Source of the DNA: Streptomyces brevispora | GTDB taxonomy: Bacteria > Actinomycetota > Actinomycetes > Streptomycetales > Streptomycetaceae | Reading direction: 5' to 3' | DNA length: 64,000 nucleotides | Assembly (NCBI RefSeq): GCF_007829885.1 | Contig: NZ_VIWW01000003.1 | Coordinates: 124,001 to 188,000 of the forward strand | In this document: piece after piece, positions 7,944-16,545 of the stretch | How the letters are laid out: every line of letters starts with the position of its first letter | How positions within the stretch are numbered: the stretch's first letter is position 1 | Made by a program: the position numbers and the translations under genes | The notes under the pieces: model-generated | The model's database searches: none | Seen by the model: only the letters and a program-made list of their open reading frames with translations | What the model was told of the DNA's origin: nothing

Positions 7944-9115
7944 GCGCCCGACCCCGCCGGCTCGGGCGCCCAGCCGGGAGCATTGCCGTGCAGGGCGCTG
8001 TAGTACGGGTCGCCGGGACCGATCTCGCCGGCCCGGACGGTGTTCCCGGTGAAGGCGGCCTTGTACAGCGCGGCGACCAGCTCAAGGCTGGTACGGCCGT
8101 CCGCGCCACTGCTGCGCGGCCGGCGCCCGGCCCGCAGGTCGGCGAGCAGACCACGCAGCTGCGCCTCGTGCGAACTGGGTACGTCGGCTCCGAAGTCCCG
8201 CCAGGCGGCAGTCTGTTCGGGGGAGGCCCCGGGGGCCGGCGTGATCCGCCAGTCCGCGTTGCGGTGACCGTACAGATGGGTCAGCTCGACGGTGGCCCGC
8301 TCGCAGTCGATCCGGATCCGGCTGACCTCGTCCGGGCTCAGCACACTGTTGACGACCGTGGCCATCGTGCCGTTCTCGAAGCGGACGAGAGCCGTGGAGA
8401 CGTCCTCCGTCTCGACGTCGTGCACCAGCCGTCCGGCCATCGCGCGGATCTCCGACCACGGGCCCAGCAGATCGAGCAGCAGGTCCATCTGGTGGATGCC
8501 GTGGCCCATGGAGGGGCCGCCGCCCTCGGTGCTCCAACGCCCGCGCCACGGAACGGAGTAGTACGCCTCGTCCCGGTACCAGGTGGTCTGGCAGTGCGCT
8601 ACCAGGGGCCGCCCCATGGCCTGTTCGGCGAGCAGCGCCCGTACATGGTCCGCACCGGAACCGAACCGGTGCTGGAACACGATCGCGGCGTACGGACCGC
8701 CGGGCTCCGGCCCCTCCGCCGCCTCGATCGCGTCGAAGTCCTCCAGCGAGGGACAGGGCGGCTTCTCGCACCACACCCAGGCACCCGCCCGCAGCGAGGC
8801 GATGGTCTGGTCGCGGTGGAAACGGGGCGGCGTGCCGAGCGTGACCAGATCGGGGCGCTGTTCGGCGAGCATCAGGTCCAGATCGGTGTACGGACTTCCG
8901 GCTCCGGCGTCGGCGCAGAACGCCTCGACGGAAGCGGCGTCGACATCCACCGCCGCGACGATCTCCAGAGGCTGTTCGGCGGCCAGCGCACGCAGCGCGG
9001 GCAGATGACTGCCGCGCGCGATCGCGCCCGTGCCGACGATCGCGACCCGGATCGGCGTGCTGGGGGAAGCCTGGCTGGGCGTGACAAACACCTCCGCGGT
9101 GAGTGGGGCGCCCAC
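7940..9115 (-). CDS. Gfo/Idh/MocA-family NAD(P)-dependent oxidoreductase
   Basis: 391 aa. Rossmann motif VAIVGTGAIARGSHLPAL near residue 24, then the family signature CEKPPCPSLEDF (the usual EKP motif) and a C-terminal alpha/beta substrate domain. Members oxidise or epimerise sugars, inositols and related polyols. The start is GTG 9115; a LacI-like palindrome begins 6 bp upstream, leaving no room for a normal ribosome site, so the transcript may be leaderless or the start misjudged. Coupled to the PmoA-like gene. Confidence 0.85.
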   Translation of the reverse strand: MGAPLTAEVFVTPSQASPSTPIRVAIVGTGAIARGSHLPALRALAAEQPLEIVAAVDVDAASVEAFCADAGAGSPYTDLDLMLAEQRPDLVTLGTPPRFHRDQTIASLRAGAWVWCEKPPCPSLEDFDAIEAAEGPEPGGPYAAIVFQHRFGSGADHVRALLAEQAMGRPLVAHCQTTWYRDEAYYSVPWRGRWSTEGGGPSMGHGIHQMDLLLDLLGPWSEIRAMAGRLVHDVETEDVSTALVRFENGTMATVVNSVLSPDEVSRIRIDCERATVELTHLYGHRNADWRITPAPGASPEQTAAWRDFGADVPSSHEAQLRGLLADLRAGRRPRSSGADGRTSLELVAALYKAAFTGNTVRAGEIGPGDPYYSALHGNAPGWAPEPAGSGA

Positions 9116-9120
9116 CGGAT

Positions 9121-9134
9121 AGCAAGCGCTTACT
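9121..9134. promoter_or_regulatory. LacI-family operator-like palindrome
   Basis: AGCAAGCGCTTACT, symmetric at 12 of 14 positions around the central CG, matches the general LacI/GalR operator form (NNAANCGNTTNN). It lies directly before the Gfo/Idh start, where bound repressor would block transcription. No lacI gene is in the window, so a regulator would act from elsewhere. Confidence 0.6.
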
Positions 9135-9282
9135 CCCTGCGGAAACCTAGGCTTCGCACGGGGCTCCGGTCAAGACTTCCGGACCCCCACGGGTGAGTGT
9201 GCCGAGCCCGGCGGCGCGGTCCGATGAGTTCGCGTCCCCGGTGGAGTCATCCTGTTGACCCCACACCTGAGAAGGCGGAGCG

Positions 9283-10431
9283 ATGAGCACCCTGCGCGAA
9301 GTACTGGAGACGCACGTCCGTCACGGATCGGTGCCCGGAGCGGTGGGACTGGTGGCCCGCGGTGAACGCGTCGACGTGCAGGCGGTCGGCTCCGCCTTCA
9401 CGGACGGCAGCGCGCCGATGGCCCGCGACTCGGTCTTCCGGCTCGCCTCGATCACCAAACCGCTCACCGCGGCGGCGGTCATGATGCTGATCGAGGACGG
9501 CCGGATCGCCCTCGACGACCCGGTCGGTCCGTGGCTGCCCGAACTGGCGTCACCGATGGTCGTGCGTACCCCGGACGGCCCGATCGACGACGTGGTCCCG
9601 GCCGCCCGGCCGATCACCGTGTCCGACCTGCTCACCTTCCGCGCCGGATACGGATTCTCGTCCGACTTCTCGCTGCCCGCGGTCGCGCAGCTGTTCAGCG
9701 AACTGCATCAGGGCCTGCCGGAGCCGCAGGCCGCCGCCGCCCCGGACCCGTGGATGGCGGCGCTCTCCCGTATCCCGATGCTCCATCAGCCGGGGGAGGC
9801 GTGGCTGTACAACACCTGCTCCGACATCCTGGGCGTGCTGATCGCCAGGATCTCGGGACAGTCGCTGCCGGACTTCATGGCGCAGCGACTGTTCGAGCCG
9901 CTCGGCATGACCGACACCGGGTTCGCGGTTCCGGCGGACCGGCACGACCGGTTCACCGGCTACTACCGGACCGGCACGGAGGGGAAGCTCGAACTGGTGG
10001 ACGCTCCCGACGGGCAGTGGAGCAGCGTGCCGGACTTTCCGTCCGGCGCCGGCGGGCTCGTCTCGACCGTCGACGACTGGTACGCCTTCGCCCGGATGCT
10101 GCTCGCCGGCGGGTCCGTGGGCAGCCGCAGCCTCCTGACGCCCCAATCGGTGCGGCAGATGACGACCGATCACCTGACACCCGCGCAGCGCGCGGCCAGC
10201 GGACTGTTCATCGAGGGGCAGGGCTGGGGGTTCGGCGGCTCGGTCGACGTCGAGACGCTCGACCCCTGGAACGTTCCGGGGCGCTACGGCTGGGTCGGCG
10301 GCACCGGCACGACGGCGCACATCATCCCGGCCACCGGCACGGTCGCCATCATGCTCAGCCAGGTGGGGATGGACGGCCCCACGCCGCCCGTGCTGATGCG
10401 GGACTTCTGGCGGTACGCCGCGAGCGTCTGA
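9283..10431 (+). CDS. Class C beta-lactamase-related serine hydrolase
   Basis: 382 aa. Serine beta-lactamase/DD-peptidase fold with SITK (SxxK) near residue 56, YNT (YxN) near 176 and GGTG in place of KTG near the C-terminus. No signal peptide is visible, so it is probably a cytoplasmic esterase or peptidase of the EstB/AmpC-like group rather than a resistance enzyme. GGCGGAG precedes the ATG by 3 nt. It is flanked on the 3' side by degenerate GC repeats and the convergent transport ATPase gene. Confidence 0.88.
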   Translation: MSTLREVLETHVRHGSVPGAVGLVARGERVDVQAVGSAFTDGSAPMARDSVFRLASITKPLTAAAVMMLIEDGRIALDDPVGPWLPELASPMVVRTPDGPIDDVVPAARPITVSDLLTFRAGYGFSSDFSLPAVAQLFSELHQGLPEPQAAAAPDPWMAALSRIPMLHQPGEAWLYNTCSDILGVLIARISGQSLPDFMAQRLFEPLGMTDTGFAVPADRHDRFTGYYRTGTEGKLELVDAPDGQWSSVPDFPSGAGGLVSTVDDWYAFARMLLAGGSVGSRSLLTPQSVRQMTTDHLTPAQRAASGLFIEGQGWGFGGSVDVETLDPWNVPGRYGWVGGTGTTAHIIPATGTVAIMLSQVGMDGPTPPVLMRDFWRYAASV

Positions 10432-10478
10432 AACCCCGGTCCCGGGGCTGGGCCGTGGCCGGGGACCCGAAGCCGGAT

Positions 10479-10543
10479 CCGCGAACGCCGGGGCCGGAGG
10501 CCCGAACCCGGAACCGCGAACGCCGAAGCCAGAACCGCGAACC
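10479..10543. repeat. Degenerate CCGCGAAC repeats
   Basis: The octamer CCGCGAAC occurs three times (starting 10479, 10514, 10534) inside a 150-bp stretch of CCCGGAACC-like low-complexity sequence between two convergent genes. The spacing is irregular (35 and 20 bp), so this is a degenerate repeat and not an ordered array. Confidence 0.5.
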
Positions 10544-10607
10544 CAGGGCTGGAGAGCCGAAACCCGGGTCCGGAACCCCGAAGTGCGACGGCGGACCCCG
10601 GCACCGG

Positions 10608-11771
10608 TCAGGCGTCCGCCACCGAGTCGAATTCCACCTCGTCGCGCCCCACGCCCTGCGCGTCCGCGTCCACCGACCGGCGCAGGGCCTCATGGAGCTT
10701 CGCCGGGGTCAGCACGCCGAGGAAGCGCGCCCCGTCCAGCACCGCCACCCACCCGGCGTCGTGCTGGAGCATCTCGCTGAACGCCCGCTTCAACGGGGCA
10801 CCGACCGGCACCCACGCGTCCATCCGGCGGGCGAGTTCGCCCACCGTGCCGTGTTCCCCGGCGATCCGCAGCGCATCCGCCGCCACCCATCCGTGCAGCT
10901 CGCCGGCGCCGTTGAGCACCACCGCCCACCGTGATCCCGCGGCGCCGAGCCGGGCCGCCGCCGTCCGGGCCGGCTCGTCCAGCCGCGCGACCGGCGGCTC
11001 CTCCAGGTCCTCCGGTTCGATCGTGGTGACCGACAGCCGCTTGAGCCCCCGGTCCGCACCGACGAACCGTGCCACGTACGGGGTCGCCGGGGACCCGAGC
11101 ACCGCCCCCGGGCTGTCGAACTGCTCGATGCGTCCCTCCCCGTACACCGCGATCCGGTCACCCATCCGCACCGCCTCCTCGATGTCATGGGTGACCATCA
11201 GGACCGTCTTCCTGACCGTGGCCTGCAGGCTCAGGAACTCGTTCTGCAGCCGTTCCCGCACCACCGGGTCCACCGCGCCGAACGGTTCGTCCATCAGCAG
11301 CACCGGCGGGTCGGCGGCCAGCGCCCGTGCCACACCGACCCGCTGGCGCTGGCCGCCGGAGAGCTGGGCGGGGTACCGGGAACCGTACGTCGCCGGATCG
11401 AGGCCGACCAGATCCAGCAGCTCGGCCGCGCGCTCCCGCGCCCTGGACCGCTTCCAGCCGACCAGCGCGGGTACCGTGGCGGTGTTCTCGAGGACGGTCC
11501 GGTGCGGGAAGAGCCCGACCTGCTGGATGACGTATCCGATCCCGCGGCGCAGCTTCACCGGGTCGACCGTGGAGATGTCCAGGCCGTCGACCAGGATCCG
11601 TCCCGAGGTCGGTTCGATCAGCCGGTTGACCATCATCATGGTGGTGGTCTTGCCGCAGCCGGACGGGCCGACCAGGGTGACGAGCTCGCCCTCGGCGACC
11701 TCGAAGGACAGCTCGTGGACCGCCGTCGTACCGTCCGGGTAGACCTTGCCGACCTGCTCGAACCGGATCAT
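10608..11771 (-). CDS. OpuC/ProV-type ABC ATPase with C-terminal CBS region
   Basis: 387 aa. ATPase domain 1-240: Walker A GPSGCGKTT (35-43), signature LSGGQRQ (137), Walker B VLLMDEP (157). The N-terminus MIRFEQVGKVYPDGTTAV and VNRLIEPTSGRI are typical of betaine/proline/choline transport ATPases. Residues about 250-375 form two CBS-like halves ending FLGVLTPAKLHEALRR, the ionic-strength sensor region of OpuA-type ATPases. No permease is adjacent; the matching permeases and lipoprotein are probably those at 4679-6980, about 3.6 kb away on the other strand. Confidence 0.9.
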   Translation of the reverse strand: MIRFEQVGKVYPDGTTAVHELSFEVAEGELVTLVGPSGCGKTTTMMMVNRLIEPTSGRILVDGLDISTVDPVKLRRGIGYVIQQVGLFPHRTVLENTATVPALVGWKRSRARERAAELLDLVGLDPATYGSRYPAQLSGGQRQRVGVARALAADPPVLLMDEPFGAVDPVVRERLQNEFLSLQATVRKTVLMVTHDIEEAVRMGDRIAVYGEGRIEQFDSPGAVLGSPATPYVARFVGADRGLKRLSVTTIEPEDLEEPPVARLDEPARTAAARLGAAGSRWAVVLNGAGELHGWVAADALRIAGEHGTVGELARRMDAWVPVGAPLKRAFSEMLQHDAGWVAVLDGARFLGVLTPAKLHEALRRSVDADAQGVGRDEVEFDSVADA

Positions 11772-11878
11772 GACTGCACGTTAGGAGGCGGCCGGACCCG
11801 GCGCACACGGGCCGGGACCGTACGAGTCAGGCGGATGTGCTGAACTGTCCGTGAAACATCGGATTCAGGAGCAAACCC

Positions 11879-13174
11879 TTGAAAAGCTACCGTCAGCCCG
11901 GCCTCGTCCTCACCGACCGCCATTTCACCGTGCCGCTCGACCACTCCGACCCGGGCGGTGAGCAGATCGAGGTCTTCGGCCGGGAGGTGGTGGCCACCTC
12001 CAAGGCCGCCGAGGAGCTGCCGTGGCTGCTGTACCTGGAGGGCGGACCCGGCTTCGGTGCCCGGCGCTTCACCGGTGCGGAGGCCTGGCTGGGCCGTGCC
12101 GTGCAGGAGTTCCGGGTGCTGCTCCTGGACCAGCGCGGCACCGGACTGTCCACCCCGGCCAACCGGCAGACCCTGCCGCTGCGCGGTGGCCCGCGGGAAC
12201 AGGCCGACTACCTCGCGCACTTCCGGTCCGACAGCATCGTGCGGGACTGCGAACTGATCCGTCCGCAGCTGACCGGCGGCGCGCCCTGGACGGTCCTCGG
12301 CCAGTCCTTCGGCGGCTTCTGTGCCGTGCGCTATCTCTCCGCCGCGCCGGAAGGGCTCAGCACCGTCCTGATCACCGGCGGGCTGCCCTCGCTCGACGCC
12401 CACGCGGACGACGTCTACCGGGCCGCGTACCCGAGGATCGAGCGGAAGGTCGCCGCGCACTACGCCCGCTACCCGCAGGACGTCGAGCGCGCCCGCGAGA
12501 TCACCGCTCACCTCGCGGAGCACCGCCCGGAGAGCGCCGGACACCGGCTGACGCCCGAGGGTTTCCAGTCGCTCGGCATCATGCTGGGCGGCGGCAGCGG
12601 CAGCCATCAGCTCCACTACCTGCTGGAGAACGCCTTCGTCCGCACCCCGCACGGCACCGAGCTCTCCGACACCTTCCAGGAAGCCATGCGCACGGCCTCC
12701 TCGTTCGCCGGACATCCGCTGTACGCGCTCCTGCACGAGGCGATCTACGGGCAGGGCGAACGTCCCACCGGCTGGGCGGCCGAGCGGGTACGTGCCGAGT
12801 TCCCGCAGTTCGACGCGGCGACCGCCCTCCAGGGCGACGGCCCGGTCCTCTTCACAGGCGAGAGCATCCACCCCTGGCACTTCGACGTGGACCCGGCCCT
12901 GCGCCCGCTGCGCGAGACGGCCGAACTGCTCGCCACCCGCGGCGACTGGGAGCCGCTGTACGACGCCGAGCGCCTTGCCGCCAACGACGTACCGGTGGCC
13001 GCGGCCGTCTACCACGACGACATGTACGTGGACACCGCCCACGCACTGCGTACCGCCGCGTCGATCCGCGGACTGCGCACCTGGGTGACCGACGAGTACG
13101 AGCACGACGGGCTGCGCGCGGGCGGCCCGAGGGTCCTGGACCGGCTGCTCGCACTGGTCCGCGACGAGGCCTGA
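11879..13174 (+). CDS. S33 prolyl aminopeptidase-like alpha/beta hydrolase
   Basis: 431 aa. LLYLEGGPGFGA (51-61) and DQRGTGLS (84-91) are the prolyl iminopeptidase signatures; the nucleophile elbow is GQSFGG (Ser143) and the catalytic His lies in DEYEHDGL near the end. Likely cuts N-terminal proline or other residues from short peptides in the cytoplasm. The start is a TTG at 11879, with AGGAG 7 nt upstream; no in-frame ATG/GTG fits as well. It is followed by an exceptionally long perfect hairpin. Confidence 0.85.
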   Translation: MKSYRQPGLVLTDRHFTVPLDHSDPGGEQIEVFGREVVATSKAAEELPWLLYLEGGPGFGARRFTGAEAWLGRAVQEFRVLLLDQRGTGLSTPANRQTLPLRGGPREQADYLAHFRSDSIVRDCELIRPQLTGGAPWTVLGQSFGGFCAVRYLSAAPEGLSTVLITGGLPSLDAHADDVYRAAYPRIERKVAAHYARYPQDVERAREITAHLAEHRPESAGHRLTPEGFQSLGIMLGGGSGSHQLHYLLENAFVRTPHGTELSDTFQEAMRTASSFAGHPLYALLHEAIYGQGERPTGWAAERVRAEFPQFDAATALQGDGPVLFTGESIHPWHFDVDPALRPLRETAELLATRGDWEPLYDAERLAANDVPVAAAVYHDDMYVDTAHALRTAASIRGLRTWVTDEYEHDGLRAGGPRVLDRLLALVRDEA

Positions 13175-13182
13175 GCCCCTCG

Positions 13183-13238
13183 GACAGCGGGAAGGAGCCG
13201 GGCGCACCGCGCGGTGCGCCCGGCTCCTTCCCGCTGTC
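13183..13238. terminator. 56-bp perfect palindrome, bidirectional terminator
   Basis: Two perfectly complementary 28-bp arms (GACAGCGGGAAGG... / ...CCTTCCCGCTGTC) centred at 13210/13211 lie between the S33 gene on the plus strand and the rhodanese gene on the minus strand. As RNA this gives a stem of about 26 bp with a GCGC tip. It serves both convergent genes. Confidence 0.75.
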
Positions 13239-13288
13239 GCGGTGCCGCAACGACCGGCCGGTCCCCTTCGGAGGCCGGCCGGTCGCGG

Positions 13289-13861
13289 TCAGCCCTGGAG
13301 GGCGTCCAGCGTCGCGTCCAGGTTCGCCGCCGAACGTGGGGCGCGGTTGCAGGGGAGCCTGGACAGGACCGCGGCCATGCCGCAGGTGTTGGTCACCGCG
13401 GAGAACACGAGACCGGAAGCGACACCGGCGGACAGCCAGCGTGCGGCCGGGTACCGGATCCCCGCCAGCAGTCCGGCCACCATCAGTGAACCGGTGGCGA
13501 GCCGCACCTGCCGTTCCAGCGCCCAGGTGGCCCGGGCGCCGGCGGGACGGTCCAGGCCGCGGCCCTCACCCTCCCAGGCCGAGGTGCCGCCGGTCAGCGT
13601 GGCGGCGTCGATGTCGGCGGCCGCGAGGATGTCACAGGCCCGCGTGGAGCGGACCCCGGAGGCGCAGACCACGAGCAGGGCGCCGCGGGCCGAGACGGAC
13701 TTGAGGGCGGGCACCGCTTCGGACAGGCGGTCGAGCGGGATGTTCAGGGCACCGGGAACGTGCCCGGAGGCGTACTCGCCCGGGGCCCGCACATCGATGA
13801 CGGTGAACTCCGTGAGACGGGCCGCGGCCTGGGCCGGCGAGAGGGATACGGGGCTGGTCAC
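13289..13861 (-). CDS. Membrane-anchored rhodanese (YgaP-like)
   Basis: 190 aa. Residues 8-105 are a rhodanese domain with active cysteine in VVCASGVRS (Cys66). Residues 120-165 are a DUF2892-like hydrophobic hairpin (LATGSLMVAGLLAGI, then WLSAGVASGLVFSAVTNTCGM) that would anchor it to the membrane, the order seen in E. coli YgaP. It transfers sulfane sulfur; acceptor unknown. GTG 13861 is chosen for the AAAGGA upstream and for matching the domain start; an ATG at 13963 would add 34 unlikely residues. Confidence 0.88.
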   Translation of the reverse strand: MTSPVSLSPAQAAARLTEFTVIDVRAPGEYASGHVPGALNIPLDRLSEAVPALKSVSARGALLVVCASGVRSTRACDILAAADIDAATLTGGTSAWEGEGRGLDRPAGARATWALERQVRLATGSLMVAGLLAGIRYPAARWLSAGVASGLVFSAVTNTCGMAAVLSRLPCNRAPRSAANLDATLDALQG

Positions 13862-13971
13862 GAGCAGTGTTTCCTTTCGTTCGCCGGGGCGGGGCAGGTT
13901 CTCGGTCTCTCCTGCCCCGGACGGACCAGGGTACCCGTCGGGGTATCCGCTGCCGCGGTGCACGAAGGGCG

Positions 13972-14034
13972 CGGGCCACGGCGCGCCGGGCCGGGGTGCC
14001 GGGGAAGCACTCCGGCCCGGGATGCCGTGGCCCG
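13972..14034 (-). terminator. Two-tier hairpin terminator of argG
   Basis: Outer arms of 11 bp (13972-13982 with 14024-14034) enclose an inner stem of 13 bp including one G-U pair (13987-13999 with 14007-14019). It begins 14 nt past the argG stop in the direction of transcription. Confidence 0.65.
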
Positions 14035-14047
14035 GTAAAGGCCCAGG

Positions 14048-15499
14048 TCAGTCGGTGCCGAACTCCATGGCGGCGCGGTCGAGCATCTGGTCGTCGTCGC
14101 TCTCGGCCTGGTCGCGCGAGGCGATGACCTCGGCGCCACCCTGCGGCATTGCGCCGATCAGCCCCGTCGAGGCTGCCTGGGCGGCCCCCATGAGCGTCGC
14201 GTGCGTATTGCCGACGATGCCGAGATCGGCGTACTGCTCCAGCTTGGCCCGGGAGTCGGCGATGTCGAGGTTGCGCATGGTGAGCTGGCCGATCCGGTCC
14301 ACCGGGCCGAACGCGGAGTTCTCGGTGCGCTCCATGGACAGCTTGTCCGGGTGGTAGCTGAACGCCGGGCCGGAGGTGTTCATGAGCGAGTAGTCCTCGC
14401 CGCGCCGCAGGCGCAGGGTCACCTCTCCGGTGACCGCCGCACCCACCCAGCGCTGGAGCGACTCCCGGATCATCAGCGCCTGCGGGTCGAGCCAGCGGCC
14501 CTCGTACATGAGACGGCCCAGGCGCCGGCCCTCGTTGTGGTACTGCGCGACGGTGTCCTCGTTGTGGATCGCGTTGACGAGGCGTTCGTACGCGGCGTGC
14601 AGCAGGGCCAGGGCCGGGGCCTCGTAGATGCCGCGGCTCTTGGCCTCGATCACCCGGTTCTCGATCTGGTCCGACATGCCCATGCCGTGGCGGCCGCCGA
14701 TGGCGTTCGCCTCCATCACCAGGTCGACCGCGGAGCCGAACTCCTTGCCGTTGATCGTCACCGGGCGCCCCTGGTCGAAGCCGATCGTCACGTCCTCGGT
14801 GGCGATCTCGACCTCGGGGTCCCAGAACCGGACGCCCATGATCGGGTCGACGGTCTCGACGCCCGTGTCGAGGTGCTCCAGGGTCTTGGCCTCGTGGGTG
14901 GCGCCCCAGATGTTGGCGTCGGTGGAGTACGCCTTCTCGGTGCTGTCGCGGTAGGGGAGGTCGTGGGCGAGCAGCCACTCCGACATCTCCTTGCGGCCGC
15001 CCAGCTCGGAGACGAAGTCGGCGTCGAGCCACGGCTTGTAGATGCGCAGGTGCGGGTTGGCGAGCAGGCCGTAGCGGTAGAACCGCTCGATGTCGTTGCC
15101 CTTGAACGTGGAGCCGTCGCCCCAGATCTGTACGTCGTCCTCAAGCATCGCCCGGACGAGCAGGGTGCCGGTGACGGCGCGGCCGAGCGGCGTGGTGTTG
15201 AAGTAGGCGCGGCCGCCCGAGCGGATGTGGAACGCGCCGCACGTGAGCGCGGCCAGGCCCTCCTCGACCAGCGCCGCGCGGCAGTCGACCAGGCGCGCGA
15301 TCTCGGCGCCGTAGGCGGACGCGCGGCCGGGCACCGACGCGATGTCGGGCTCGTCGTACTGGCCGATATCGGCGGTGTAGGTGCACGGGACGGCACCCTT
15401 GTCGCGCATCCACGCGACCGCGACGGAGGTGTCGAGGCCACCGGAGAAGGCGATGCCGACGCGCTCGCCGGCGGGCAGGGAGGTAAGAACCTTAGACAT
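14048..15499 (-). CDS. argG: Argininosuccinate synthase
   Basis: 483 aa. Ligates citrulline and aspartate with ATP, the penultimate step of arginine synthesis, in the cytoplasm. The ATP pyrophosphatase loop is AFSGGLDTS (17-25). GDGSTFKGNDIERFYRYG, YSTDANIWGATHEAKTLE and the long C-terminal helix match the longer E. coli-type ArgG rather than the 400-aa type. Streptomyces can carry this type separately from the main arg cluster, and no other arg gene is here. Regulation is probably by ArgR at the nested palindromes just upstream (15509-15532). Full length with all core motifs. Confidence 0.96.
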   Translation of the reverse strand: MSKVLTSLPAGERVGIAFSGGLDTSVAVAWMRDKGAVPCTYTADIGQYDEPDIASVPGRASAYGAEIARLVDCRAALVEEGLAALTCGAFHIRSGGRAYFNTTPLGRAVTGTLLVRAMLEDDVQIWGDGSTFKGNDIERFYRYGLLANPHLRIYKPWLDADFVSELGGRKEMSEWLLAHDLPYRDSTEKAYSTDANIWGATHEAKTLEHLDTGVETVDPIMGVRFWDPEVEIATEDVTIGFDQGRPVTINGKEFGSAVDLVMEANAIGGRHGMGMSDQIENRVIEAKSRGIYEAPALALLHAAYERLVNAIHNEDTVAQYHNEGRRLGRLMYEGRWLDPQALMIRESLQRWVGAAVTGEVTLRLRRGEDYSLMNTSGPAFSYHPDKLSMERTENSAFGPVDRIGQLTMRNLDIADSRAKLEQYADLGIVGNTHATLMGAAQAASTGLIGAMPQGGAEVIASRDQAESDDDQMLDRAAMEFGTD

Positions 15500-15508
15500 G
15501 GGAAGAGT

Positions 15509-15532
15509 ATGCGCTATTGCGCATGATCATGC
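15509..15532. promoter_or_regulatory. Nested palindromes before argG, candidate ARG box
   Basis: Two overlapping inverted repeats, ATGCGC-TATT-GCGCAT (15509-15524) and GCATGATCATGC (15521-15532), start 10 bp upstream of the argG start. Arginine repressors bind pairs of imperfect AT-containing palindromes at this position. The fit to a consensus was not computed. Confidence 0.5.
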
Positions 15533-15721
15533 AATGTGACGCGGCCGGGTGCGCGGAGAGCCGCCACTGCGCGTGAACGTACCTCGGACCGGCGGCGTGC
15601 GACGCGGCGCCACGTCCACCCGGTGCGGTTGCGATCCCACCCGCGGTCGGCAGTGGCGTCGCGGCGCCCCCGCCCTCCGCCTCCGGCTGTCCACCACGGG
15701 CGAAGTCGTTAGCCTGCCGAT

Positions 15722-16453
15722 ATGACCGAGCAGCTGCGACCCATGCCCACGGACTGGCGGCGCGCCCTCGCCGTCGTCGCGCATCCCGACGACCTGGAGT
15801 ACGGCTGCGCGGCTGCCGTGGCCGCCTGGACCGACGGCGGACACGAGGTCGCCTACCTCCTGGCCACCCGGGGTGAGGCGGGCATCGACACCCTCGAACC
15901 GGAGAGATGCGCGCCGCTGCGCGAGCAGGAGCAGCGGGCGAGCGCGGCGGTCGTCGGGGTCTCCCGGGTGGAGTTCCTCGATCATCGCGACGGGGTGATC
16001 GAGTACGGCCTGGACCTGCGCCGGGACATCGCTGCGGCCATCCGCAGGCACCGGCCCGAACTGCTCGTCACGCTCAACCACCGCGACACCTGGGGCGGCG
16101 TCGCCTGGAACACCCCCGATCACCGCGCCGTCGGCCGCGCGACCCTGGACGCGGCGGCCGACGCGGGCAATCGCTGGATCTTCCCGGAGCTGACCGAGCA
16201 GGGGCTCGCACCGTGGAGCGGGGTGCGCTGGGTCGCCGTCGCCGGATCGGCCACGCCCACACACGCGGTCGACGCCACGGTCGGACTTGAGCGTTCCGTT
16301 CGGTCGCTGCTCGCCCACCGCACGTACCTCGAGGTCCTCACGGACCAGGATCCCGAGGAGTACTGCCGCACCTTCCTCACCGGCCACGTCGAGGCGTCGG
16401 CCGAGCGGTTCGGCGGCCGGCCCGCCGTCACCTTCGAGCTCTTCGCGCGCTGA
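15722..16453 (+). CDS. PIG-L family deacetylase
   Basis: 243 aa. The zinc-binding AHPDD motif at about 20-24 and a later NTPDHRAVGRA histidine identify a LmbE/PIG-L deacetylase, which removes acetyl from N-acetylglucosaminyl-type substrates (MshB and Mca are relatives in actinomycetes). Cytoplasmic, no signal. It is 200 bp from argG and divergent from it. Probably a general PIG-L member rather than MshB itself; substrate not inferred. Confidence 0.9.
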   Translation: MTEQLRPMPTDWRRALAVVAHPDDLEYGCAAAVAAWTDGGHEVAYLLATRGEAGIDTLEPERCAPLREQEQRASAAVVGVSRVEFLDHRDGVIEYGLDLRRDIAAAIRRHRPELLVTLNHRDTWGGVAWNTPDHRAVGRATLDAAADAGNRWIFPELTEQGLAPWSGVRWVAVAGSATPTHAVDATVGLERSVRSLLAHRTYLEVLTDQDPEEYCRTFLTGHVEASAERFGGRPAVTFELFAR

Positions 16454-16545
16454 GCCGGACGGACTCTGGCGCCATCAGGGTGTGCCGCCCTACTCTGTGC
16501 AGCGCACAGCATTCTGACGATGCGTCAGCTCATGGAGGGGAGGCC

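Noticed and set aside
10441..10600. Low-complexity CGGAACC-like tract considered as a coding tail or attachment site.
   Set aside because: No frame continues the neighbouring proteins, and no integrase or tRNA is near; treated as degenerate repeat only.
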